Positions 1-7,852 of a stretch of DNA of 64,000 bases are shown piece after piece. The translations under genes and the position numbers were made by a program. The stretch's first letter is position 1. The number at the start of each line of letters is the position of its first letter. Under the pieces are notes generated by a model, which was not told the DNA's origin, searched no databases, and saw nothing but the letters and a program-made list of their open reading frames with translations. The stretch comes from Clostridium bowmanii (GTDB lineage: Bacteria > Bacillota > Clostridia > Clostridiales > Clostridiaceae), in the NCBI RefSeq assembly GCF_018861315.1, contig NZ_JAHLDL010000020.1:26903-90902 (forward strand). The letters run 5' to 3'.

Positions 1-2
1 GT

Positions 3-491
3 ATATTTAGTAGTGATACTAATGTTCTAATTTTGCTTGGAGCTAAAGTCAATGAGTTAATCCAAAAGGGGCAGTATTACAGGCTTATTTCTTGTATGTT
101 TTTACATGGTGGAATTGTGCATTTAGGTGTTAATATGTATTCGCTTTATGCTATTGGGCCAATGGTTGAGAGGGTTTATGGCAAGGCAAAATATATTGCT
201 ATTTATTTTGTTTCTGGAATAGTTGCATCTATATTCAGTTATATTTTTTCAACTAGTGTTTCTATTGGAGCATCTGGCGCAATCTTTGGACTACTTGGAG
301 CAGTACTTATTTTTGCAGTTAAGGCTAAGGGCAAAACTGGTAGTGGATTTATAAGAAGTATTTTATCAGTGATATTTATAAATATATTTATTGGAGCAAC
401 TCTTCCTAATATCGATAATTTTGCCCATATGGGTGGACTTCTTGGAGGAATGCTTATAGCCTTTTTAGTTAGTTTTAAGGCTGAAGTTTAA
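3..491 (+). CDS. Rhomboid family intramembrane serine protease (5' partial)
   Basis: The reading frame is open from the left edge, so the N-terminus lies outside the window. The visible part holds the rhomboid core: HGGIVHLGVNMYSLY (the conserved HxxxHxxxN helix that forms the oxyanion hole), GASGAIFGLLG with the catalytic serine of the GxSG motif, and NFAHMGGLLGG with the catalytic histidine. Several hydrophobic segments surround these motifs. Rhomboids cleave transmembrane substrates within the membrane; the substrate here is unknown. The gene ends at a strong hairpin terminator. The assignment is secure because both catalytic residues are present; only the start is missing. Confidence 0.93.
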   Translation: MFSSDTNVLILLGAKVNELIQKGQYYRLISCMFLHGGIVHLGVNMYSLYAIGPMVERVYGKAKYIAIYFVSGIVASIFSYIFSTSVSIGASGAIFGLLGAVLIFAVKAKGKTGSGFIRSILSVIFINIFIGATLPNIDNFAHMGGLLGGMLIAFLVSFKAEV

Positions 492-503
492 TAAACCACA
501 AAT

Positions 504-543
504 AAAAGAGTAACAAGCTAGTATATTAGCTTGTTACTCTTTT
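504..543. terminator. Bidirectional intrinsic terminator
   Basis: A perfect 17-bp inverted repeat (504-520 with 527-543) has a 6-nt loop, an A-run on the left and a T-run on the right. It can end transcription of the rhomboid gene (+) and of the small membrane peptide gene (-). Confidence 0.9.
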
Positions 544-553
544 AAATTTATGT

Positions 554-619
554 TTACCAAATTCCGAAAAATTTCAACAAAATAATGATAACAACTACTG
601 CACCAATTAATTGTAACAT
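554..619 (-). CDS. 21-residue hydrophobic membrane peptide
   Basis: This very short frame encodes MLQLIGAVVVIIILLKFFGIW. It is almost entirely one hydrophobic helix with a single lysine near the C-terminus, so a single-span membrane peptide is likely. A strong ribosome site (GGAGGTG) lies 6 nt before the ATG. It has its own promoter-like sequence (see 664-692) and stops 10 bp before a terminator, giving a complete transcription unit of about 150 nt. I do not recognise the family. It could be a small regulatory membrane protein or a toxin-like peptide; no antisense partner is evident. Confidence 0.7.
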   Translation of the reverse strand: MLQLIGAVVVIIILLKFFGIW

Positions 620-663
620 TATAAGCACCTCCATATATAGTCATATTTCGCTTTGTAAACCAA

Positions 664-692
664 ATTATACTAAAAATATACGCTTTATGCAA
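664..692 (-). promoter_or_regulatory. Promoter for the 21-residue peptide gene
   Basis: On the minus strand there is a -35 TTGCAT (692-687), a 17-nt spacer and a consensus -10 TATAAT (669-664). The -35 overlaps the stop codon of the ftsH-like gene. The predicted start is near 657. Confidence 0.6.
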
Positions 693-2445
693 CAATATTG
701 CTTTTTTCGCCGACAATATTAATTAAATCTTCGTAACATATGGTTTCCTTTTGGATTAATAAATCTGTCATAGATTCTAAAACTTCTTTTCCATCTGTAA
801 GGATATTTTTAACCTCTTCATATAATTCAGAGATTAGGTCTTTACATTCTGAAAACACCGCTTCTTGATTTGCAAGCCCTGAATCACTTAGTTTGCCCAT
901 AGTAAGTAGTCCGAGTGATTCACCCATACCGTATTCGGTTACCATGCTTGTTACTAGCTGTGTACTTCTTTGTAGGTCATTATAAGCACCTGTGGTTACA
1001 TGATCTTGTCCGAAAATGATTTCTTCAGCAGCTCTACCACCTAAAAGAACCATTATTTTTTTCTTTAAATGTTCCTTGTTATGATACAAGGTCTCTTCGG
1101 GGATACTTAGTGTATAACCTCCGGCACCTTTGGTAGTTGGAATTATAGTTACTTTTGATACTTTATCATTTGGCAACACCTTAAGTGAAATCAAAGCATG
1201 TCCTGCTTCGTGGAAGGCGGTAATTTTTCTATCATTATCTTTAATGTAACCTCTATCAACTTTTTCATAACCAGCTAGCATTATTGAATAAGCTTTATCT
1301 AAATGCTCATTTTCAATGAAACAAGAATTATCTTTACAGGCAATAATCGCTGCTTCATTGGCTAAGTTTTCTAGTTTTGCACCTGAAAAAGATGTAGTTT
1401 TATGTGCCCATTCCGAATAATCTATATCCTTTATAGGTTTATTTTTAAGATGAAGTTTTAAAATTTTCTCTCTGGCGGATACATCAGGTAATGTTACTTC
1501 AATATGTCTATCAAAACGGCCGGGACGCAGTAGAGCGGGATCTAGCATATCAAGTCTATTGGTTGCTGCAATTATAATTATTCCTTCTGTTTCATTAAAA
1601 CCAGACATTTCTGTGAGTAGCGCGTTAAGTGTCTGATCTTTTTCGTCAGAACCACCACCACTTCCATTATCTCTTTTCTTACCAATAGCATCAATCTCAT
1701 CGATAAAGATAACTGCTTTGCCATGACTTCTTGCTTTCTTAAATAAACTTCTAATCCTTCCAGCTCCAACCCCTACATATATCTGAACAAAATCTGAACC
1801 AGATACAGCATAAAAAGGTACGTTCGCTTCGCCAGCCACGGCTTTTGCTAGTAAGGTTTTACCAGTTCCGGGATCACCATATAAAATCAGTCCTTTTGGC
1901 ATTCTAGCACCATAAGCTGAGTATTTATCAGGATTTTTAAGGAAATCTACTATATCTTGTACACTATCTTTAGCTTCTTCGTTACCTGCTACATTATCAA
2001 AGTTAAAACCTATATCCTCTACGCAAGCTACATCAAGATTTGTAGCTGAAAACATACTTTTTGTTTTTATCTTTGATGACTTAAAGGCCATAATTCCAAG
2101 CACTACAAGTGATATGATAAAGCCTGCAATTGAAGCTACTTCAGCAGGATTTGTTAGTGTTTGCTCAGAAACGTTTATACCATCTTTTAACAAATTTTCC
2201 TTGAAATTATTTGTTCTTGGATTATCTGTTTCATAAATACTACCATCCTTAAGTTTAACTTGAATTTTAGGAGAGGTAGTTACATATACAGTGGATATGT
2301 TTTTAGAAGAGGCATCTTTTAGAAAATCTATATATAATTTATCCGTAGATATTTTAAAAGTATTACTCACAAAGATGAGGAATACTAATGAAAAAATTGC
2401 AGTTATAACAGGAAGTAAAATATACTTGTTTTTAATTTTATTCAT
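685..2445 (-). CDS. ftsH: FtsH-type membrane-anchored ATP-dependent zinc metalloprotease
   Basis: This 586-residue AAA+ protease unfolds and degrades membrane and cytosolic proteins as a hexamer at the membrane. Visible features are an N-terminal membrane segment (about 8-27), a small extracytoplasmic domain, a second membrane segment (about 103-121), Walker A GDPGTGKT (190-197), pore loop YVGVGAG (about 223-229), Walker B VIFIDE (245-250), the second region of homology ending ATNRLDMLDPALLRPGR, and the zinc site HEAGH (412-416). It stands alone rather than beside tilS/hpt, so it may be a second FtsH paralogue. The ribosome site before the ATG is weak, and a small hairpin (AAAGC/GCTTT) sits just upstream. 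Confidence 0.93.
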   Translation of the reverse strand: MNKIKNKYILLPVITAIFSLVFLIFVSNTFKISTDKLYIDFLKDASSKNISTVYVTTSPKIQVKLKDGSIYETDNPRTNNFKENLLKDGINVSEQTLTNPAEVASIAGFIISLVVLGIMAFKSSKIKTKSMFSATNLDVACVEDIGFNFDNVAGNEEAKDSVQDIVDFLKNPDKYSAYGARMPKGLILYGDPGTGKTLLAKAVAGEANVPFYAVSGSDFVQIYVGVGAGRIRSLFKKARSHGKAVIFIDEIDAIGKKRDNGSGGGSDEKDQTLNALLTEMSGFNETEGIIIIAATNRLDMLDPALLRPGRFDRHIEVTLPDVSAREKILKLHLKNKPIKDIDYSEWAHKTTSFSGAKLENLANEAAIIACKDNSCFIENEHLDKAYSIMLAGYEKVDRGYIKDNDRKITAFHEAGHALISLKVLPNDKVSKVTIIPTTKGAGGYTLSIPEETLYHNKEHLKKKIMVLLGGRAAEEIIFGQDHVTTGAYNDLQRSTQLVTSMVTEYGMGESLGLLTMGKLSDSGLANQEAVFSECKDLISELYEEVKNILTDGKEVLESMTDLLIQKETICYEDLINIVGEKSNIVA

Positions 2446-2868
2446 AAGCTCAAAGCGATAAAAGCACTATAGCTTTAATATAGTTGCCAAGTCGCCTCGT
2501 TCACCATCCTTTTATATTTTATTTTTTCTCTTTTCTACAAGTACTATTATATTTGTGAAAGGTGATAGTTTATAAACCATACAAACCATACCAAAATGAC
2601 ATTAAAGTAATGGGGAGGGTATTAAAATCCTATTAAAGTAATATGGACTACAAGGAACAGTATAATATCTTTTTAAGGCCTTGTCCAACGATACTCATAG
2701 AATTTGGAAATGTAAATATTGTAAAAAATGCAATTGATAAATTTATAATTTGTTGTATAATTTATCTATGATAGATATAAAGGTATTCCATATGCCTCTA
2801 AGTTTGAGGCAGAATTATTAAAAAGTTTTTAGGCATGAAATACATATACATTAAGGAGACTAAATAAT
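2446..2868. other. Intergenic region with RNase H promoter and leader hairpins
   Basis: No gene is seen in this 423-bp gap between two divergent genes. The right part has a plus-strand promoter (2734-2761) and a leader that can fold: GCCTC/GAGGC at 2794-2810 lies inside a longer pairing of ATGCCT (2792-2797) with AGGCAT (2831-2836). The left part is the ftsH-like leader, with no known RNA motif recognised. Confidence 0.5.
2734..2761 (+). promoter_or_regulatory. Sigma-A-like promoter of the RNase H gene
   Basis: A -35 TTGATA (2734-2739), 16-nt spacer and consensus -10 TATAAT (2756-2761) lie about 100 bp before the RNase H start, leaving a roughly 100-nt folded leader. Confidence 0.55.
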
Positions 2869-3855
2869 ATGGGAAAGAAAGTTTACGCAATAAAAGAGGG
2901 TTTCAATTCTAATACTAACCAAAAAATAGAAAATAAAATAGTCAACACTTGGGCAGAGTGCTTAAAATATGTAAAAGGTGTAAAAGGAGCTAAATATAAG
3001 AGCTTTGAGGATATAAATGAAGCTAAAAAGTTCCTAAATGATGCAGGAAATACACTTACAAAAGCAGATAATAATTATCCGAAAGATTGCCTTCATATTT
3101 ATGTGGATGGTAGTTATAATTCTTCCACAGAAGAGTATTCTTATGGAATGGTGGCTGTGCAAAATGAAGTAGTTCTACATATAGAGAGTGGAACTGGAAA
3201 AAGTGAATCTGAAAAAAACATAAGACAAATAGCAGGGGAATTAGAAGGTGCAGTAAAAGGGGCTCAGTATGCATTGGGCAGAGGTGAAAAGAAAGTATTG
3301 ATTTTTCATGATTATGTAGGAATTTGTTACCATGCTACAGGTTTTTGGGAAAGACGTGAAGAATCATCAAAGGAATATTATAAGAAAATGCAAGAACTCA
3401 TGAAGAGCGGACTAGAAATTTTATTTGTTAAGGTGGATAGTCACACGGGAGATTTGTTTAATGAGCTTGTTGATGAAAAATGCAAAGAAAAATTAGGGAT
3501 AAAGTCAGATAAGGTCGTTGAAAAATGGTTGCAGAAAAATATTATAAATGTAGCTAATCTTGATGTAAAAGAAGAAATTTTTAAATTAGCGCCTAAGGAT
3601 GGAAATAATATTATTGTTGTGAATTCTGTGGATAATGATGTGGATAAAAAAGATAATAATGTGAATAAAAAGGATAAAGAAGAAATTAGGGTATATGGCT
3701 TTAATGATATTATTAATGAATATAATACAGATCCAGGAGCAGCAAATATATTAATAGATAATTTAAGTAACAAAGAGAAAACAAATTTTATTAAGTATTT
3801 ATTAGAGTGTAATGTGGAAATCGCTGGTGGAAATTCAGAATTTTTAAAAAAATAG
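2869..3855 (+). CDS. Ribonuclease H family protein with viroplasmin-like N-terminal domain
   Basis: It is predicted to cleave RNA in RNA-DNA hybrids. Residues about 4-55 form the viroplasmin/RNase H N-terminal hybrid-binding domain (KKVYAIKEG start, W28). Residues about 74-212 form the RNase H fold with the acidic metal-binding set: D80 (YVDGSY), E124/E126 (AGELEGA), D148 (FHDY) and D202 (NELVDEKC), plus H192. A roughly 115-residue C-terminal extension follows, beginning with a lysine/asparagine-rich linker; its role is unknown. The start has an AAGGAG ribosome site. It appears to be a single gene with its own promoter. Confidence 0.88.
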   Translation: MGKKVYAIKEGFNSNTNQKIENKIVNTWAECLKYVKGVKGAKYKSFEDINEAKKFLNDAGNTLTKADNNYPKDCLHIYVDGSYNSSTEEYSYGMVAVQNEVVLHIESGTGKSESEKNIRQIAGELEGAVKGAQYALGRGEKKVLIFHDYVGICYHATGFWERREESSKEYYKKMQELMKSGLEILFVKVDSHTGDLFNELVDEKCKEKLGIKSDKVVEKWLQKNIINVANLDVKEEIFKLAPKDGNNIIVVNSVDNDVDKKDNNVNKKDKEEIRVYGFNDIINEYNTDPGAANILIDNLSNKEKTNFIKYLLECNVEIAGGNSEFLKK

Positions 3856-3916
3856 ACTAATTATTTTAAAAAATGCACATGATATAAAGAATAAACAAAG
3901 AAAGGAAGTGTGACTT

Positions 3917-4093
3917 ATGGGTGGTAAATTTATATCAACAATTACAACAGGTGCTATAATTGGAGTAGTTGCAAGTGCGATGTTAATGCCTAATATGAAT
4001 AGAAGTACAAAAAGAAGAGTTAGGAAAACTGGTAAAATCGTAAAAAACATGGCAGAAGATGTGTTTGATAGCATGAAGGACTATATTTTATAG
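3917..4093 (+). CDS. Small YtxH-like membrane protein (58 aa)
   Basis: This short gene encodes an N-terminal glycine/alanine-rich hydrophobic segment (about 3-25) followed by a basic stretch (NRSTKRRVRKTGKIVKNM) and an amphipathic tail. That plan resembles the short YtxH-type stress-associated proteins of Firmicutes, but the match is by architecture only. The ribosome site GGAAG lies 7-8 nt before the ATG. The gene follows the RNase H gene by about 60 bp and ends just before a strong terminator, so the two may be cotranscribed. Confidence 0.75.
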   Translation: MGGKFISTITTGAIIGVVASAMLMPNMNRSTKRRVRKTGKIVKNMAEDVFDSMKDYIL

Positions 4094-4101
4094 ATATCGT
4101 T

Positions 4102-4146
4102 AAAAAACTCCACACCATATAATAACAATATGGTGTGGAGTTTTTT
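4102..4146 (+). terminator. Intrinsic terminator after the YtxH-like gene
   Basis: A perfect 19-bp stem (4102-4120 with 4128-4146), 7-nt loop, flanked by A6 and T6. It ends the RNase H/YtxH-like unit. Confidence 0.9.
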
Positions 4147-4299
4147 AATGATATCTCCTAAAATTTAAAATTTTATACAAATATTTTGCAGTTTAAATGT
4201 AAACTATGTTATAATTGAATAAATTGTCTAAGGTTGTTTAAATTAATAATATTATAATATATATTATATATATTACCATGCAGTGAAGGAAGAGTGATT

Positions 4300-5598
4300 A
4301 TGGAAATATTGTCTTTAGGTGAAAAAATCAAGAGAAAAAGAAAAGAACTCAATATGACATTAAAAGACCTTGCAGGAGCGAGAATAACTCCAGGACAAAT
4401 TAGCTTGGTTGAATCTGGGAAATCTAATCCTAGCATGGATTTGCTAGAATATTTAGCAAATGCTTTAAATACAACGGTTGAATATCTAATGGAGTCAGAA
4501 GAAACGCAAGCTGAAAAAATATGCTTGTTTTATGAAAATGTTGCTGAATCACTTATTATAAATAGCGATCTAGTACAGGCTGAACAAAATTTAGAAAAAT
4601 CACTATATTATTCTAAAAAATATAAATTGGAATTTAGGAAGGCCAGAAATTTATCATTAAGAGGGGATATATACATGGCTAGGGAAGAGATTGCATCTGC
4701 CCAACAGGTTTTTCTTTCCTCAAATGTTATCTTTATTAAGAATAACTCTTATGAAGAAATAATAAAGACTTTTCTAAAACTTGGGAGAATAACACTTGAA
4801 CTTAAGGGATATCAGTCAGCTTCAAGCTATTTCCAACAAGCTGAAAAGGTTTTTATAGACAATGAAATGGGTAATGACTTTTTATTAGGTGAAATATATT
4901 ATTATATAGGCTACACTTATTTTAAGTTAGAAGACATGGAAAAAGCTATAAAATATTCCTATTTGGCTCAAGAAAAATTTAAGCAAATAGATAGTAAAAA
5001 AGAGTATGCTAATTCACTTTTATTATTGGCAAATGAATATAATGAAAAAGGTGACATCAAAAATGCAATAAAATATTCAAAGATTACTTTGAAGGTATTT
5101 TATGAAATCAATAATTTAGCTTATGTTTCTGAAATAGAGAATAATTTAGGAAGATTATTTTATGAGTTTGAAAATATGGAACAATCTTTTATTCACTTAA
5201 ATAAAGCTAAGGAAATAAGACAAAAGACTAAGGATTTAAAGTTAATTGACACATTAGCTAACATATGTGAAAATTATGTCAAACTTAAACATATAAGTGA
5301 GGCTAAAGAAGCTTTAGAACGTATTTTGGAATATGTGGAAGATGGTAATCATACAGCATTGCGCCAATATTATTTATTGAAATATAGGGTTGATTTATTA
5401 GAAGGTAATATGAATGAAGCAGAAAACACATTGTTACAAGCACTGAGTTTTGTAAAAGAACAAGAACAAACAAAGGCAGCGGCAGAGATTTCTATAATGA
5501 TCGGAAAGTTCTATATTGATGGTGGTAGAGATAAGCAGGCAGCTAGATATCTAAATGAGGGTGTAGAGTTATTTAACAAGCTTGGAATAATTAAGTAA
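4300..5598 (+). CDS. XRE-family regulator with TPR repeats (RNPP-like), copy 1
   Basis: Residues about 6-65 form an XRE helix-turn-helix (GEKIKRKRKELNMTLKDLA ... ITPGQISLVESG). The remaining ~370 residues are helical repeats of TPR type with alternating aromatic/Ala pairs. This is the plan of peptide-sensing RNPP regulators (PlcR, Rgg, ComR relatives), but no pheromone gene was found nearby. The ATG at 4300 is chosen over an upstream GTG because GGAAG sits 7 nt before it. It is followed at once by a paralogue with the same N-terminal MEILS-GEKIKR signature. Confidence 0.85.
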   Translation: MEILSLGEKIKRKRKELNMTLKDLAGARITPGQISLVESGKSNPSMDLLEYLANALNTTVEYLMESEETQAEKICLFYENVAESLIINSDLVQAEQNLEKSLYYSKKYKLEFRKARNLSLRGDIYMAREEIASAQQVFLSSNVIFIKNNSYEEIIKTFLKLGRITLELKGYQSASSYFQQAEKVFIDNEMGNDFLLGEIYYYIGYTYFKLEDMEKAIKYSYLAQEKFKQIDSKKEYANSLLLLANEYNEKGDIKNAIKYSKITLKVFYEINNLAYVSEIENNLGRLFYEFENMEQSFIHLNKAKEIRQKTKDLKLIDTLANICENYVKLKHISEAKEALERILEYVEDGNHTALRQYYLLKYRVDLLEGNMNEAENTLLQALSFVKEQEQTKAAAEISIMIGKFYIDGGRDKQAARYLNEGVELFNKLGIIK

Positions 5599-5628
5599 TT
5601 TAAATAAAACTATTTTATGGCGTGCGTC

Positions 5629-5646
5629 ATTGGATAGTTATCCAAT
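5629..5646. promoter_or_regulatory. 18-bp palindrome before the second XRE-TPR regulator
   Basis: The sequence ATTGGATAGTTATCCAAT is a perfect dyad with 8-bp arms and a 2-bp centre. It lies 20 bp before the start codon, just ahead of the ribosome site. A possible autoregulatory operator or a hairpin masking initiation; function inferred only. Confidence 0.4.
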
Positions 5647-5665
5647 CTATAGATAGGTGATGAGA

Positions 5666-6958
5666 ATGGAAATATTATCAACGGGCGAAAAGATAAAAAG
5701 AACTAGAATATATAAAGGGTATACCTTGAGAGAGATGTGTGATGACAAAATCTCAGTATCCAAGATGAGTTGCATAGAAAATAACAAAGTCATGGCGGAA
5801 CCATGGGTATTGGAACTTATAAGTAAAAAATTGGACATAGATGTTGGATATTTAAATGAAAATGTAAAAGAACAAGTTGCCACAAATATTGTGGTATTAA
5901 AAGAAGAAGTAGAGGATAACAAATCTAAGGATAACAAAGATTTAAAGGATAATGACTTTGAAGGTAGAGTATCTTATAATTTGGAGTTTGCTGAAAAATA
6001 TAACTACTACGACTTTGCTATTGAATTAATCCACATGTTGTTTAATTTATATTTAGATAAAAGAGACTTTGAGAAGACTCAATCAATTACTTCGCAGTAT
6101 TATGATTTGAATTTAAAAACATCTATTGATGATAACCAAGTAACTTACTATATAGATATGGCAAGACTCTTATATATAAAGGAAGAATTTCTTCAAGCAT
6201 CTAGCTATTATTGTAATGTTAGGCATAGGTTAAGAAACAATGAAATTCCTAATTATAAAAAATTAATAATTGTGACTTATAACGAGGCTGCTTGCAATAT
6301 TATGTTGAAAAATTATGAGAGAGCATACGACGTAGGTATCAGATTATTGGATTTGGTAGAGTATGTGGATACAGAATTTAAAGCTGCTGAGATATATCAT
6401 ATGTTAGCAATGTTATCTATAAGAATGAACAATGGGAAGTTTGAGGAATATGAAAAAAAATCCTACGAGCTTTATAAAGATAAAGCCTCTAATAAGGCAG
6501 TAGCTATTTATAATTATGGGTCCACAATGTTTGACTGTAATATGAAAGCTACGGCGATCAAATACATAAATAAGGGGTTAAGCAGCTATCCTAGGGATAA
6601 TAAGGTAGGACTAGTTAGCTTTATGCTGGATTGTGTTAATGAGCTTATTCAAAATGATGTGTTAGAGCTTGCACAATCTATTTCAGATGAAGTATTAAAC
6701 TATGCAATTAACTTAGATGATATTAAATTCATTGAAAAAGGATATTACTATAAAGCAATTATTCTAGACAAGCAAGGACAGTCATCTAGCGCAGAGATGT
6801 ATATGAATTTATCACTAGATTCACTACTCAAATTTGGTGGGAAGCAAGATATATATATGCGTTACTTAGAGATGGGAAGTATGTATCATAAACTTGGTAG
6901 TGTTGCTGAATCTATAAAGTACTTCAGTTTAGCTATACAATTAGAGAAAAAAATGTAG
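5666..6958 (+). CDS. XRE-family regulator with TPR repeats (RNPP-like), copy 2
   Basis: This is a paralogue of the preceding gene. An XRE helix-turn-helix (about 5-60) ends in ISVSKMSCIENNKV, then a charged linker (about 80-100), then TPR-like helical repeats to the end, the last reading MGSMYHKLGSVAESIKYF. The ATG at 5666 is preferred because AGGTGAT is optimally placed before it; GTG and ATG codons upstream overlap that ribosome site. It probably controls transcription in response to a small ligand or peptide, target unknown. A strong terminator follows. Confidence 0.84.
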   Translation: MEILSTGEKIKRTRIYKGYTLREMCDDKISVSKMSCIENNKVMAEPWVLELISKKLDIDVGYLNENVKEQVATNIVVLKEEVEDNKSKDNKDLKDNDFEGRVSYNLEFAEKYNYYDFAIELIHMLFNLYLDKRDFEKTQSITSQYYDLNLKTSIDDNQVTYYIDMARLLYIKEEFLQASSYYCNVRHRLRNNEIPNYKKLIIVTYNEAACNIMLKNYERAYDVGIRLLDLVEYVDTEFKAAEIYHMLAMLSIRMNNGKFEEYEKKSYELYKDKASNKAVAIYNYGSTMFDCNMKATAIKYINKGLSSYPRDNKVGLVSFMLDCVNELIQNDVLELAQSISDEVLNYAINLDDIKFIEKGYYYKAIILDKQGQSSSAEMYMNLSLDSLLKFGGKQDIYMRYLEMGSMYHKLGSVAESIKYFSLAIQLEKKM

Positions 6959-6999
6959 CTAGAAGAATAAGGATGTAGATATAAAAATTTAGATAGAAT

Positions 7000-7044
7000 A
7001 AAAAAGATGCAGGTTTAGGATTTCCCTAAACCTGCATCTTTTTT
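7000..7044. terminator. Bidirectional intrinsic terminator
   Basis: A perfect 20-bp stem (7000-7019 with 7025-7044) with a 5-nt loop, A-run left and T-run right. It lies between the convergent regulator (+) and gatD (-) genes. Confidence 0.92.
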
Positions 7045-7085
7045 AATTTTGGGGCAAGTTCACTTGTAAATATGTTATATATAAT

Positions 7086-7811
7086 TTATTTAGAAGTCTC
7101 TCTATTAATTATAAATTCCTTGGCTTTGATTTCTAAACTATCGTCAAGGGTTGTTAAAGCTACCTCATTATATTTATTGTTTAAGGCTAGTGTGAGTATC
7201 CTATCTGCAAGCTCAGGATTTTTAGATAAAAGAGAGCCATGAAAATAGGTACCAAAAGTATTTTTATAAACACAACCCTCATAACCATCCTCTCCGTTGT
7301 TACCATATCCAACTAGAACTTTGCCAAGTGGTTTTAAACCATTTATATAAGTCCTGCCGGAATGATTTTCAAAGCCTACATAGGTTTCATCAAAAGCTTC
7401 ATTATGAATAACTGTGTTGCCTATGAAGCGTTTATCTCCACCTTCCGTGTAAATATCTAGAATACCAAGACCCTCAAGCTTTTCGCCATCCGGTGTAGTA
7501 TAATATTTCCCAAGCAATTGATATCCTCCACAAATGGCTAGAAATACTTTTCCACTTTGAATATAGTTGTCTATTGCAGATTTTTTAAATTTTATTAAGT
7601 CTGGGGAAACTATTGCCTGCTCATAATCTTGTCCTCCACCAAAGAAAACAATATCATAATCTTCCTCATTAAAAATATCACCCATGGATACATTAACGAT
7701 GTTTACTTTTATATCTCGGGATTCAGCTCTGTGTTTCAATATTAAAATATTTCCTACATCCCCATATACATTAAGTAGATCAGGATATAAATGACAAATA
7801 TTAATTTCCAT
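7086..7811 (-). CDS. gatD: Lipid II isoglutaminyl synthase, glutaminase subunit GatD
   Basis: It supplies ammonia from glutamine to MurT, which amidates the alpha-carboxyl of D-Glu in the peptidoglycan stem peptide on lipid II. The CobB/CobQ-like class I amidotransferase fold shows the nucleophile Cys94 in LAICGGYQLLG, the same number as in Staphylococcus aureus GatD, and the catalytic His191 in GTYFHGSLL. The ATG at 7811 has GAAGGTGAG before it; a GTG three codons upstream overlaps that site. It lies 41 bp downstream of murT, forming the expected two-gene operon. Confidence 0.95.
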   Translation of the reverse strand: MEINICHLYPDLLNVYGDVGNILILKHRAESRDIKVNIVNVSMGDIFNEEDYDIVFFGGGQDYEQAIVSPDLIKFKKSAIDNYIQSGKVFLAICGGYQLLGKYYTTPDGEKLEGLGILDIYTEGGDKRFIGNTVIHNEAFDETYVGFENHSGRTYINGLKPLGKVLVGYGNNGEDGYEGCVYKNTFGTYFHGSLLSKNPELADRILTLALNNKYNEVALTTLDDSLEIKAKEFIINRETSK

Positions 7812-7852
7812 ATTACTCACCTTCTAATTTTATTTTTATTAATTTTGACATA

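Noticed and set aside
2446..2510. Riboswitch in the ftsH-like leader
   Set aside because: Some GC-richer sequence and a small hairpin exist, but no known motif or convincing switch structure could be drawn.
5599..5665. Short ORF (six codons) between the XRE-TPR genes as a pheromone gene
   Set aside because: No ribosome site, no secretion signal and too short to support.
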